Source: Pseudomonadota bacterium
Lineage (GTDB): Bacteria; Myxococcota_A; Polyangia; Polyangiales; Polyangiaceae
Assembly (NCBI GenBank): GCA_023418705.1
Contig: JAEZYZ010000284.1
Location: 1-39,709 of the forward strand
DNA length: 39,709 nucleotides
Reading direction: 5' to 3'
Part shown: positions 20,179 to 28,330 of the stretch, one piece after another
Layout: every line of letters begins with the position of its first letter
How positions within the stretch are numbered: position 1 is the stretch's first letter
The notes under the pieces: generated by a model
Databases searched by the model: none
Told to the model about the DNA's origin: nothing
What the model saw: the letters and a program-made list of their open reading frames with translations, nothing else
Program-made: the position numbers and the translations under genes

Positions 20179-21152
20179 ACGCCGCGCTCGCACCCTTGCC
20201 GCTCGAAGCCGAGGCGGCGCACGTCATCGCGCAGCACTCCAAGAGCTTCGCGCTCGCTTCGAGGATCTTGCCGCGGGCTTGCCGCGCCGAAGTGCACGTG
20301 CTCTACGCCTGGTGCCGGCGCGCCGACGATCTCGTGGATCTGCAAGGCGCGGCGTGCGCGCGCCGAGCCGTCTTGCTGCTCGGGCGCGAGCTCGACGGCG
20401 TGTACGCCGGACGGCGGCAAGATCAGCCGCTCTTGGCTGCGTTTCAGCGCGTCGTGCTCGAACGCAGCGTCCCGCGCGAGTACCCGGCGGAGCTGATCGC
20501 TGGCCTCAGCATGGACGCCGAGGGCACCCGCTACGAAACGCTCGGGGACCTCCACCGCTATTGCTACCGTGTGGCGGGCACGGTGGGCCTGATGATGGCC
20601 CACGTGCTGGGCGCGCGCGACGCACGCGCGCTCCGCCCGGCCGCGCACCTCGGCATGGCCATGCAGCTGACCAACATCTGTCGTGACGTGACCGAAGATT
20701 GGCAGCGCGGCAGGCTCTACCTGCCAGCGGCGCTCTTCCCGGACGGGCGCGCACCCGCGCCGGGCGCGCGCCGCCTCGGCGCCCAGGATCGCGCGGCGTT
20801 CGCCGCGGTGGTCGCCGCCCTGCTCGACGAGGCCCGGGCGTTCTATCGCTCCGCCGATGTCGGCCTGCAATGGCTCCCCTGGCGAGCGGGGCTCGCCGTG
20901 CGCGCCGCGCGCCGCGTGTACGCCGCGATCGGTGAGCGCATCGCAGGCCGCCGCTGCGACGTGTTCTTGCCGCGCGCGATCGTTCCGGCACCGCTCAAGT
21001 GGTGGCTGCTCGGCACGATCCTCGCGGCGGAGGCCCTGCGCGGGCCCTGGCATTGGCTGCGAGCCCGAGGTCGCGCCCGCTTGGCCGACGGCGGCGGCCG
21101 TGCGCTGGCCGAGATCGAAGTGCGGTTTCCCCATGACGTCCTTCCCCTCTGA
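20175..21152 (+). CDS. crtB: Phytoene synthase CrtB
   Basis: 325 aa. Head-to-head condensation of two GGPP to phytoene. Both Mg-binding aspartate motifs are intact: D51-D52-L-V-D55 (CRRADDLVD) and D171-V-T-E-D175 (NICRDVTEDWQRGRLYLP). The substrate-binding segments AWCRRADD and RVAGTVGLMM fit squalene/phytoene synthases, and the company of crtI and crtE decides for phytoene. ATG 20175 overlaps the crtI stop (ATGA). The C-terminal 20 bp overlap the next gene, so the downstream membrane protein is translated in a coupled way. The tail after about residue 290 is Arg/Ala-rich. Confidence 0.95.
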   Translation: MNAALAPLPLEAEAAHVIAQHSKSFALASRILPRACRAEVHVLYAWCRRADDLVDLQGAACARRAVLLLGRELDGVYAGRRQDQPLLAAFQRVVLERSVPREYPAELIAGLSMDAEGTRYETLGDLHRYCYRVAGTVGLMMAHVLGARDARALRPAAHLGMAMQLTNICRDVTEDWQRGRLYLPAALFPDGRAPAPGARRLGAQDRAAFAAVVAALLDEARAFYRSADVGLQWLPWRAGLAVRAARRVYAAIGERIAGRRCDVFLPRAIVPAPLKWWLLGTILAAEALRGPWHWLRARGRARLADGGGRALAEIEVRFPHDVLPL

Positions 21153-21714
21153 GCTTCGGATCTACGTCGGGCGCTATCGACAGTTCACCCGCCGCGACGT
21201 TTGGGCATACGGGCTTTGGGTGGGGCTGATGCTCGGCCTCTTCTCCGCCAGCTTCGGCTTTCTGATGATCGGAACGGCCGCCAACGTGGCCTTTCCTACG
21301 GAAGCGTGGCTCGTCCCCGCCGGCGCAGCGACCTTCGCCGTGAGCATCGCCGTCGACACGATTGGCCATTTGACCATCTACAAGGAGGAGATCCGCGGCG
21401 CCGAAGGTCTGGTGCACGCGATCACGATTTTCTGCGGGGTGGGCGCGTCGGTGCTCCTGTGCGCCGCCTACGACCATCGAGAGGCGCTGTGGATCCCGGC
21501 GCTGGTGCTGACGATCCTGTCGTTCGTGTACAGCCTGGTGGATGAAGCGTTCCACTGGCGGCGGTACGTGCGCGCACAGGCCGACCGAGTGGAGATGTGG
21601 AGCCACGTCGGGATCCTGGTGGGTCACTCGACGATGATGATCGCCTGGTGGTGGTGGTTCTGGACGGGCTATGGCGGCGTCGCCGAGACGTTGCAGCTGC
21701 TGTCGCCCACATGA
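21133..21714 (+). CDS. Unrecognised five-helix, histidine-rich membrane protein of the crt operon
   Basis: 193 aa; family not recognised. Five likely membrane helices: about 25-50, 57-80, 92-112, 117-139 and 156-178. Polar residues sit at or within the helix ends: His79 (DTIGHLTIYKEE), Glu91 and His95 (EGLVHAITI), Asp137-Glu138-His141 (DEAFHWRRY), His158 and His165 (WSHVGILVGHS), plus a run of four Trp (172-175). Such His/Glu/Asp sets are what membrane di-iron or heme enzymes use, but no known CrtZ, CrtW, CrtC, CruF or CrtYc/d signature is present. It starts inside crtB (20-bp overlap) and overlaps the glycosyltransferase by 4 bp, so it belongs to the operon. The downstream glycosyltransferase needs a hydroxyl or carboxyl acceptor for which no other gene here accounts, so a carotenoid-modifying role is my inference. 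A purely structural or transport role is equally open. Confidence 0.8.
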   Translation: MTSFPSELRIYVGRYRQFTRRDVWAYGLWVGLMLGLFSASFGFLMIGTAANVAFPTEAWLVPAGAATFAVSIAVDTIGHLTIYKEEIRGAEGLVHAITIFCGVGASVLLCAAYDHREALWIPALVLTILSFVYSLVDEAFHWRRYVRAQADRVEMWSHVGILVGHSTMMIAWWWWFWTGYGGVAETLQLLSPT

Positions 21715-22880
21715 TGCTCACCGAAGCGTTGATCGTCGGCGCCGGTTTCTGGATCTGGCGCCAGCGCCTCCGCCGGGCGCTGGTCCCTCGAAGGCCTCCC
21801 CCGGCGCCCCCCTCGGCCGGCGACGGCCGGCGAGTGCTGCCCGTCGCCGTCATCGTTCCCGCACGCAACGAGGCGCGCAACTTGCCGAGGCTGCTCGACA
21901 GCTTGCAGCGGCTCGACCCCGCGCCGGCCGAGATCATCGTCGTCGATGATCACTCGAACGACGGCACCGGGTCGCTGGCTCGGGCGCTCGGGGCGCGCGT
22001 GGTCGAGGCGCCGCCGCTGCCCGACGGCTGGCTCGGAAAACCGTGGGCCTGCCACCAGGGGGCGGCGGCCAGCGACCAGCCTTTCTTGCTGTTCACCGAC
22101 GCGGACACCGAGCACGCGCCAGCGTCGCTCGGCTGGGCGTTCGCGGGGCTCGAGCGGCGGCGGGCGGACCTGCTGAGCGTCATTCCCAGCCACCGAGTCG
22201 TCGCCGCCTGGGAGCGCCTTCAAGGCGTCTTTCAGCTCCTGCTGCTGGTGGCCACGGGGGCCGACGGCCGCTCCGCGCTGGCGAGCGTCCGGCGCCGCGC
22301 ACGCACCGGCGAGCGCCAGTTCTGCATCGGCCAGTACCTGCTGTTCCGGCGCGAGCTGTACACGGCCATCGGCGGTCACCAGAGCGTGCGGGCCCGGGTG
22401 GCCGAGGATCTCGCATTTTGCCGTGCGGCGCGCAGCGTTGGCAACGGCTACGCCCTCGAGTGGCGGCCGGGTATGCTCCGGGTGCGTATGTATCCCGAAG
22501 GCTTCGGCGCGTTCGTGCGTGGCTGGCGAAGAAACTTTCGAGAGGGCCTCAAGGCGGGCGGGCTCGCTGCCGGCGTCGAGCTCGGGGTCGTCATCGGCTG
22601 GCTGCTCGGCGCGCCGATCTGGCTGATCACCGGCGCCGCTTCGCGAGACGGCGCCACGCTGGCCGTCGGGGCGCTCGCCTACCTGCTGGCGGCGGTGCAG
22701 GTGTTCGGCTGGCAGCGACGGCTCGGGCTGCTCGCGCCCGCCGGTGCGGTCCTCTACCCGCTGTTCACCGCCGTCTTCGTCGGCGTCTCGCTGCTCGCGG
22801 CCTACGACGAGCTCCGGCGAGCGCCGGTGACCTGGCGCGGGCGCAGCCGCGCCGTCGTGCGCCCGGGGACGCTGCGATGA
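21711..22880 (+). CDS. GT2-family glycosyltransferase, CrtQ/CruC-like, probably carotenoid glycosyltransferase
   Basis: 389 aa. A short N-terminal membrane helix (about 3-16) precedes a GT-A domain: VIVPARNEARNLPRLLDSL (48-66), IIVVDDHSNDGTG (75-87), the metal-binding D130-A-D132, and a later EDLAFCR acceptor-site motif. DGWLGKPWACHQG and RMYPEGFGAFVRGW closely recall Staphylococcus CrtQ (DGKWYGKSHACYQG, RMYQEGFQSLQEGW). The C-terminus has two or three membrane helices and ends with VTWRGR, as CrtQ ends with VEWKGR. It would attach a sugar to a hydroxyl or carboxyl of the carotenoid in the cytoplasmic membrane. ATG 21711 overlaps the previous stop by 4 bp; ATG 21714 follows at once. It also overlaps carH by 4 bp. 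The sugar donor and exact acceptor are not evident. Confidence 0.88.
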   Translation: MMLTEALIVGAGFWIWRQRLRRALVPRRPPPAPPSAGDGRRVLPVAVIVPARNEARNLPRLLDSLQRLDPAPAEIIVVDDHSNDGTGSLARALGARVVEAPPLPDGWLGKPWACHQGAAASDQPFLLFTDADTEHAPASLGWAFAGLERRRADLLSVIPSHRVVAAWERLQGVFQLLLLVATGADGRSALASVRRRARTGERQFCIGQYLLFRRELYTAIGGHQSVRARVAEDLAFCRAARSVGNGYALEWRPGMLRVRMYPEGFGAFVRGWRRNFREGLKAGGLAAGVELGVVIGWLLGAPIWLITGAASRDGATLAVGALAYLLAAVQVFGWQRRLGLLAPAGAVLYPLFTAVFVGVSLLAAYDELRRAPVTWRGRSRAVVRPGTLR

Positions 22881-23845
22881 CGCTGCCTATGGCCCGCTAC
22901 CGCATCGGCACGGTCGCCAAGCTGACCGGGCTTTCGACGCACGCGGTGCGCGCCTGGCAACGGCGGTACGGCGCGGTGCGCCCGGGGCGGTCGGCGGCCG
23001 GGGATCGCCTCTACTCCGACGCGGACGTCGAGCGGCTCAAGCTCTTGAGGCGGCTGCAGGAAATGGGTCATGGCATCGGCCAGATCGCGCGCCTGCCCAC
23101 CGACGGCTTGAAGCGGCTGCTGACGTATGCCGAAGGCGAGCTCGCAGCGGGGGCGGTGTTCGACGCTCGCCAGAGCGTCGAGACCTACCTGCAGGCGATC
23201 GAGCGGATGGACCTCCCCGACGCCGAGCGGCTCCTGTCGGTCGCGTCTTCGGCGCTCAGCCCGGAGCGCTTCGTAAAGGACGTGTTGGTCACGATCCTCG
23301 AGCGCCTGGGCGAACGCTGGCAACGCGGGGAAATCTGCGTCGCACACGAACACGCTGCCTCCGCGATGATCCGGCACCACCTGGGTGGGCTGCTCCGCGC
23401 GTACTCGCCCGCTCCCGGGGCCCCGGTCGTCCTGTCGACCACTCCGTCGGGTGAGCACCACGAGCTCGGTGCGTTGCTCTCGGCGGTGACCGCCACGCTC
23501 CTCGGTTTTCGCGCGGTGTACTTTGGTCCCGACTTGCCAAGCCCGGAGATCGAGCGCGCCGCGGCGGCGACGAAGGCGCGAGTGGTCTTGCTCTCCGTCA
23601 TCGCCCCCGCCACCCGGCAGATCAAGCGCGAGCTCGTGGAGCTCACGCGCCGCTTACCGGCGCCGGTAGCGATCGGCGCTGGCGGCCGCGGCCTCGAACG
23701 GCTGAAGGCGCTGCCGCCCCGCATCGGGCGCTTGCGCGATCTCGATGAGCTCGAGGCCTTCTTGAAGAGCGTCCTCTCGGTCCGCCCGCCCGCGGGACGC
23801 CGCCGCAATTGGGAGAGCACCGGCTTTTCGGCCGAACCGCACTAG
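22877..23845 (+). CDS. carH: MerR-type regulator with cobalamin-binding domain (CarH/CarA-like photoreceptor repressor)
   Basis: 322 aa. An N-terminal MerR winged helix (about 7-75) with the RAWQRRYGAVRP wing region is followed by a helical cap and a B12-binding Rossmann domain. Trp148, then nine residues, then Glu158-His159 give the W-x9-EH signature of AdoCbl-dependent CarH; Glu193-x-His195-x-x-Gly198 is the lower-ligand motif ExHxxG. In Thermus CarH, AdoCbl-bound tetramers repress carotenoid genes in the dark and light breaks them up. The position matching Thermus His132, the residue after Trp, is Gln149 here, so the light-formed bis-His adduct may not occur. It is the last gene of the operon (4-bp overlap with the glycosyltransferase), so it would repress its own synthesis. 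ATG 22877 is used; ATG 22889 is possible. The candidate operator is at 16421-16454. Confidence 0.9.
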   Translation: MTLPMARYRIGTVAKLTGLSTHAVRAWQRRYGAVRPGRSAAGDRLYSDADVERLKLLRRLQEMGHGIGQIARLPTDGLKRLLTYAEGELAAGAVFDARQSVETYLQAIERMDLPDAERLLSVASSALSPERFVKDVLVTILERLGERWQRGEICVAHEHAASAMIRHHLGGLLRAYSPAPGAPVVLSTTPSGEHHELGALLSAVTATLLGFRAVYFGPDLPSPEIERAAAATKARVVLLSVIAPATRQIKRELVELTRRLPAPVAIGAGGRGLERLKALPPRIGRLRDLDELEAFLKSVLSVRPPAGRRRNWESTGFSAEPH

Positions 23846-23912
23846 CTGGATTGGCAAAGATCCGGACCTGGAGTACGCGTTGATATGGCGATGGCGGAAA
23901 GTTGCGAGGTCC

Positions 23913-24254
23913 ATGAAGAGGCCGAACGACGGTAAACCGACGCGGGGCGAGGAACCTCCGCCCAGCGCCTCGCGCGAGGGTGGCGCGGAGCCTCGCGCGA
24001 AGGAGCGAGCCGAGCGCCACCGCTCCTACTCCGCGCCCTCGATCCCGCCGCCCCGCAGGGAGTCCGACGCCTCCGCCCCCAGCGTGCAGGTCGAGCCCCG
24101 CTCCGATCCCCGGCGCTACACCACCAAGCGCTTGAAGCGTCGCCGGACCGGTCGCCCCGGCGGGCCAGGCGGCTCGACGCTGGTGGCGTGGGTGATCGCT
24201 TTGATCGTCGTCGCCGTCGCGATCCTGCTCGTGGTGCGTCGAACCGTGCCGTAG
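23913..24254 (+). CDS. Small predicted tail-anchored membrane protein
   Basis: 113 aa; no family recognised. Residues 1-88 are Pro/Arg/Ser/Glu-rich and probably disordered; residues 89-108 (STLVAWVIALIVVAVAILLVV) form one strong membrane helix just before the C-terminus, so the bulk should be cytoplasmic. A basic patch (TTKRLKRRRTGR, 71-82) directly before the helix agrees with the positive-inside rule. ATG 23913 has GGAAAG about 12 nt and GAGG 3 nt upstream; an in-frame TTG at 23880 is less likely. It follows carH by 67 bp and converges on the TPR gene with a 20-bp gap. The clear hydrophobic segment in frame is the main reason to believe it is real. Confidence 0.6.
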   Translation: MKRPNDGKPTRGEEPPPSASREGGAEPRAKERAERHRSYSAPSIPPPRRESDASAPSVQVEPRSDPRRYTTKRLKRRRTGRPGGPGGSTLVAWVIALIVVAVAILLVVRRTVP

Positions 24255-24274
24255 CGCTGCGGTCGGCTCGCGGG

Positions 24275-27200
24275 CTATCCGTCCCAGGGTTCGCCGAGCT
24301 TTTCCAGCGCCGTCAACGCCTCCGACCGATACGGCGAGTCGGAGGGCGATAGCTTCAAGAAGGCCTTCCAGTGAGGGATGGCGTCCCGATGCAGGCCGAT
24401 GGCGCGCGCCAGGTTGTAGTGCGCTTCCACGAGCCAACGCGGAGAGGGATGGCTCGCCTCGGCGATCTGGACGCAACGCTCGAGCTGAGCCCGCGCCTCG
24501 GGCGCTTTTCGGTTGTGGAGCAGGAGCTTGCCAAAGCGAAACCGCCACGTCGCATTGTCCGGCTGAGCCGCGACCGCCTTGGCCCAGGCCGCCAGCGCTT
24601 CCGGCTCCCGTCCGAGATCCTCCAGCGTATCGGCCATCGTGGCGTGGGCTTCGAAGCGGCTCGGTCGGAGCTCGAGCGCCCGTTGCAGATCGGCCAGCGC
24701 GTCCTTGACGGCACCCTGACGATAGCGCAGCACGCCGCGCTGCCAGTAGGCGTCGCCCAGCCCCTGGTCGAGCTTCAACGCCTCTTCCAGGGCCTTGTCG
24801 GCGACCGCCACCCTGCCCGCTTCGTTGGCGGCCCAACCGACATACAGGTGATGCTCGGCGCGGTGGGGATCGAGCTCCACCGCCCGCTCGAGAAAGCGCA
24901 AGGCCTCGGCCAGGTTGCGCCCCTCGAGCAAGAGCGCCCGTCCGAGGCAGTGATGACTTTCCGCAGAGTTGGGCTTTTGAGAGAGCACCTTCCGCAGCAG
25001 CTCGATCGCCTGCTCCGCGCGGCCGGCGCTGACTTTCCCGCACCCCACCCGCAGCATCAGATCCGGATCGTCCGGCGCCTTCGCGAGCGCACCTTCGTAC
25101 GCCTTGAGCGCCTGCTCGGCCTGCCCCGCCGCCTCGAAGAGCAGGCCCCGCTCGAGCGCCAAGCCCGGGTACTCCGGATCGAGGCTCGCGACCTTGTCGA
25201 ACTGCTTGCCAGCTCGTTCGAAATCGCGATTGCGCCGCTCGGCGACACCTAGCCGGAAATGGCTGGCGACGTCCTCGGCGTCGAGCTCGACGGCCTGCTC
25301 GTACTGCTCGATCGCTTCGGCGTAGCGCCCCTGGCTGGAGGCCAGATCCCCGAGCGCTCGGTGGATAGCCGGTGTGTTCGGCAGCTTCTGACGCGCTTGC
25401 TCGAGCAGCCGCCCGGCCTCCTCGGCCTTGCCGCGCGCCCCCAGCACGAGCGCGAGCGCCAGATACGGCTCGACCACCTGCGGATCCGAGCCGCCTTGTT
25501 CGATCGCGGCGCGGTACGCCGTCTCGGCTGCGTCGCGATCGCCCTGAGCTTCTTGCGCGCGCCCGAACCAATAGTTGACGACGGCCGAGGTTGGCTGCGC
25601 CTCGCGCAGCTTCTTCAGCACCTGAGAGGCCTCGCCGATGCGCTCGAGCGCGATCTTGGACTTGGCCACCCCGATCTTGGCGGCCGTGTCATCGGCGTTG
25701 GCCTGAGCGGCGGCTTCGAAGCGCGCCAGCGCCTCGGAGTAGCGCCCCGCGCGATAGAGCACGTCGCCCAGACCCGCCAGCGCGCGGCTCGCCTTGGGGT
25801 CGACGCTCAGCGCCTCGTCGTACGCCGCCTCCGCCAGCGAGATGCGCGAGCGGGACAGGTGGATGTCGCCGAGCAGCGTCTGGGCTTCGACGCGCTCCTC
25901 GGGGCTGGCGGCCTTGGCGGCCGCGAGCACCTGCTCGAGCAGCTCCACGGCTTGCTTCTCGCGGTGGTGATGGTTCCAGGCGATCTGAGCGAGCAGGATC
26001 TTTGCCGCGACGTGTTCGGCGTTCTGCCCGATCACGTCCGTCGCGGCGCGCTCGGCCGCGGCCGCGTCGCCCTGAAGATAGTGGGCGCGCGCCAGGCCGA
26101 ACTTTGCCCGCGCGCCGGGGTGACGCGCCAGGAGCTTCTGCCAGGCCTCGACGGCGGCTTTGCCGTTGCGGGCTCGCGTCTCGATCTCGGCGCGGAGCAA
26201 CAACGCTTCGGGGTGGCTGCCGTCGCTGGCGAGCACGGCGTTCACCAACTGGCGGCCGCGGGCGAGCTGCCCGTCGACCACCGCGCGCGCGGCGCGCGCC
26301 AGATCGAGGTAGGCGACCCCTTCTTGATCGGCGAGCTCGTCGACGATCACTTGTCCGCGCGCAAAGACGTCAGGCTCCGTTCCGAAGCGCAGCTCGAACA
26401 GGTACACGAGCAGCGCCGAATAGGCGCGCAGCGCCGGCACCCGCTTGGCCTGCGCCTGCGCCCGGTCGACTCCGGCGAGCGCGCGCTTGGCAGCGACGTA
26501 CGTGTCGGGGCCAAGCTCCCGCCGTGCCTTGCCGACGGTCTCGTTCAGGAGCGCGGCGTACTCGTCGGCCTTGAAGCGATCGGTGATGAAATAGACGCCG
26601 AAGGGTCCGATCGCCGGCACCAGGGACAGCGCGCCGCCGCCGACGACCCCGAAGACGATCGCGGCCGCGGCCACTTTCAACTTGCGCTTCCCGCTGCCCG
26701 GAGCGGATGGCTCGGCCGGCGCGCCACGCGCGGCCACCGGCGCTTCGGTGGCTGCGCGGCCCACCGCGGCGACCCGCGGCCGCTGGGATGAACCACCCCG
26801 CTCTTGCGGGATCGCGCCGAATTCCATGTCCTCGTCGGCCGTCGCGGGCGCGGCCGTATCGACCGGGAGCGCCGCTTCGGAGCCTTCGAGATCGACCTCG
26901 CCAAAGCTCGTCCCCCCACCCGCTTGCCGCACGATCCCCCCCGCAGGTGGCAAGCTGAAGGCGGGGACCGACGGGCCGCTGCTCGGCGCTGGGGGTGGCG
27001 GGAGCGTCCCTCCTGGCGGCGGCGGCAAGGTGCCCAGGTTGGGGGGGAGGCTGCCACCTGACGCGAGGGCCCCAAAGTCTTTGCCGCGTGACGACGGAGG
27101 GGGTCTCTCGAAGGGCTCGACCGCGTCCAGGTCGAGCTCCGCGGCGGCGTCGCCCATCGGGAGCTCGAGCTCACCGAAGGCGTCCGGCGCGGGCGCCGGG

Positions 27201-28210
27201 CGCCGCACGCTCGGCAGCGGCTGCGTCACCAAAGGCAGCTCTGCCGCCGGACTTGGGAGCGCCGCAGCGGGGCTCGGCAGCTGTGCGCTCGGGCTCGGCA
27301 GCTCTGCGCTCCGGCTCGGCAGCTCTGCGCTCGGGCTTGGCAGATCGGGGTTGCTTCGAACGATCGGCAACGCCGATTCCGGAGGCGGCAGGCTGGGCAG
27401 CGCGATGCCCTCATCGAGATCCTCGCCCGCCAGCGCCGCGCCCGCTGGGGAGGGGAGATCCAAAGCGTCGTGCCGCGGCGGATCCTTTTTGGCACCGGGC
27501 CCGCGAACCGTGGGGAGCTGATCGAGCTCCAGCTCGAAGTCCGCCGTTGACGGCGGCGCTGCGGGTTGCAGCGGCGCCCTCGACGCCGATCGACCGCCAG
27601 GGCTGGGCAAATCGAGGTCCCCGAATCCCAGCGTGCGGGGCGGTGCGCTGCGCTGTCCTGCGGCGGCCGGGAGGTCGACCGGAGCCTCGGGCAAGGCCCC
27701 GGACACCGCCGGCAAGTCGAGATCGAGCCCGAGGTCGTCAGCGGCGGCGCTCGGCACCTCGCGCGAACGCTCGACCCGCTCGGTGCCGGATTTTCCTCCG
27801 CGCGGAGCGCCGTGCCCCAGCACCGGCGCCGGCAAATCCAGATCTTCGAGCGGCACAGGCGATGGCTTCGAGCCCGCTGGCACGGCGCGAACCGTGGGTG
27901 ACGGAAGCTCCGGCTCGTCCTTTGGCGGGGCGGGTCGTGGGGGCGCCGCCGCGCCGGGAGCCACGCCAATCATCGTTCCCTTGAGAGAAGCGGGCCGGGG
28001 TGGCGGACGCGGCGGGCGCGGCTTCGAGCTGGCGGTGGGCGCGGGCGCGCCGAACACCGGGATGGGGCCAGTGGGCGGGCCGTCTGCGGGCTTTCGTACG
28101 TCGAAGGAATGCGCGCATTTGGGGCAGCGCATCTTGAGCCCCGAAGCAGGGACCCGCCGCTCGTCGACCTGATAGGGCGCTTGGCAGCCGGGGCACTCGA
28201 CCTTGAACAT
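24275..28210 (-). CDS. MJ0042-type zinc-ribbon / single-helix / TPR-repeat protein
   Basis: 1311 aa. Residues 1-36 are an MJ0042 (zinc_ribbon_5) finger with Cys6, Cys9, Cys29 and Cys32. Residues about 40-500 are Pro/Ser/Ala-rich and low in complexity, with the motif LDLPSP recurring and a tandem 7-residue repeat LPSPSAE at about 290-325. One membrane helix (about 508-535, AAAAIVFGVVGGGALSLV) separates this cytoplasmic half from a long TPR superhelix (about 540-1311, at least a dozen repeats with the W/L-G-Y-A-P spacing, e.g. AIEQYEQAVELDAEDVASHF), presumably outside the membrane. The layout is common in myxobacteria and usually taken as a scaffold; no enzyme domain is visible. The start ATG 28210 matches the beginning of the zinc finger; an in-frame extension to 28342 has no domain support. 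A 6-4-6 inverted repeat lies 23 bp upstream. It diverges from the parvulin-like gene. Confidence 0.88.
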   Translation of the reverse strand: MFKVECPGCQAPYQVDERRVPASGLKMRCPKCAHSFDVRKPADGPPTGPIPVFGAPAPTASSKPRPPRPPPRPASLKGTMIGVAPGAAAPPRPAPPKDEPELPSPTVRAVPAGSKPSPVPLEDLDLPAPVLGHGAPRGGKSGTERVERSREVPSAAADDLGLDLDLPAVSGALPEAPVDLPAAAGQRSAPPRTLGFGDLDLPSPGGRSASRAPLQPAAPPSTADFELELDQLPTVRGPGAKKDPPRHDALDLPSPAGAALAGEDLDEGIALPSLPPPESALPIVRSNPDLPSPSAELPSRSAELPSPSAQLPSPAAALPSPAAELPLVTQPLPSVRRPAPAPDAFGELELPMGDAAAELDLDAVEPFERPPPSSRGKDFGALASGGSLPPNLGTLPPPPGGTLPPPPAPSSGPSVPAFSLPPAGGIVRQAGGGTSFGEVDLEGSEAALPVDTAAPATADEDMEFGAIPQERGGSSQRPRVAAVGRAATEAPVAARGAPAEPSAPGSGKRKLKVAAAAIVFGVVGGGALSLVPAIGPFGVYFITDRFKADEYAALLNETVGKARRELGPDTYVAAKRALAGVDRAQAQAKRVPALRAYSALLVYLFELRFGTEPDVFARGQVIVDELADQEGVAYLDLARAARAVVDGQLARGRQLVNAVLASDGSHPEALLLRAEIETRARNGKAAVEAWQKLLARHPGARAKFGLARAHYLQGDAAAAERAATDVIGQNAEHVAAKILLAQIAWNHHHREKQAVELLEQVLAAAKAASPEERVEAQTLLGDIHLSRSRISLAEAAYDEALSVDPKASRALAGLGDVLYRAGRYSEALARFEAAAQANADDTAAKIGVAKSKIALERIGEASQVLKKLREAQPTSAVVNYWFGRAQEAQGDRDAAETAYRAAIEQGGSDPQVVEPYLALALVLGARGKAEEAGRLLEQARQKLPNTPAIHRALGDLASSQGRYAEAIEQYEQAVELDAEDVASHFRLGVAERRNRDFERAGKQFDKVASLDPEYPGLALERGLLFEAAGQAEQALKAYEGALAKAPDDPDLMLRVGCGKVSAGRAEQAIELLRKVLSQKPNSAESHHCLGRALLLEGRNLAEALRFLERAVELDPHRAEHHLYVGWAANEAGRVAVADKALEEALKLDQGLGDAYWQRGVLRYRQGAVKDALADLQRALELRPSRFEAHATMADTLEDLGREPEALAAWAKAVAAQPDNATWRFRFGKLLLHNRKAPEARAQLERCVQIAEASHPSPRWLVEAHYNLARAIGLHRDAIPHWKAFLKLSPSDSPYRSEALTALEKLGEPWDG
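27237..27341 (-). repeat. Five tandem 21-bp repeats in the TPR gene
   Basis: Five 21-bp units (27237, 27258, 27279, 27300 and 27321), each close to AGCTCTGCGCTCGGGCTCGGC-type sequence, encode the seven-residue repeat with core LPSPSAE/LPSRSAE. The last three copies are nearly identical at DNA level, so recent slippage or unequal crossing-over is likely and copy number may vary between strains. Confidence 0.85.
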
Positions 28211-28232
28211 CGATCCTCGAAACGTCTCTTCT

Positions 28233-28248
28233 AGGACGGTAGCGTCCT
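28233..28248. promoter_or_regulatory. Inverted repeat in the divergent TPR / parvulin-like intergenic region
   Basis: AGGACG (28233-28238) GTAG CGTCCT (28243-28248) is a perfect 6-4-6 inverted repeat, 23 bp upstream of the zinc-ribbon/TPR start. It could be an operator or a leader hairpin of that gene. No convincing promoter hexamers were found in 28211-28330. Confidence 0.35.
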
Positions 28249-28330
28249 CAGGGCAATTTGTCGCCTCGGTATCGGACAGCCAGCAATCTCTCTCGCTTTG
28301 TGCCCCATCCGTGGTACGCGCTTTGCCGCG

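Noticed and set aside
21133..21714. Idea that the membrane protein is a rhodopsin or a CrtYc/CrtYd cyclase
   Set aside because: It has five rather than seven helices and no Lys in the last helix; it is twice the size of CrtYc or CrtYd and lacks their motifs, and CrtY is already present.
27237..27341. Tandem repeat considered as a CRISPR array
   Set aside because: The 21-bp units are directly adjacent with no spacers and keep the reading frame of the TPR protein.
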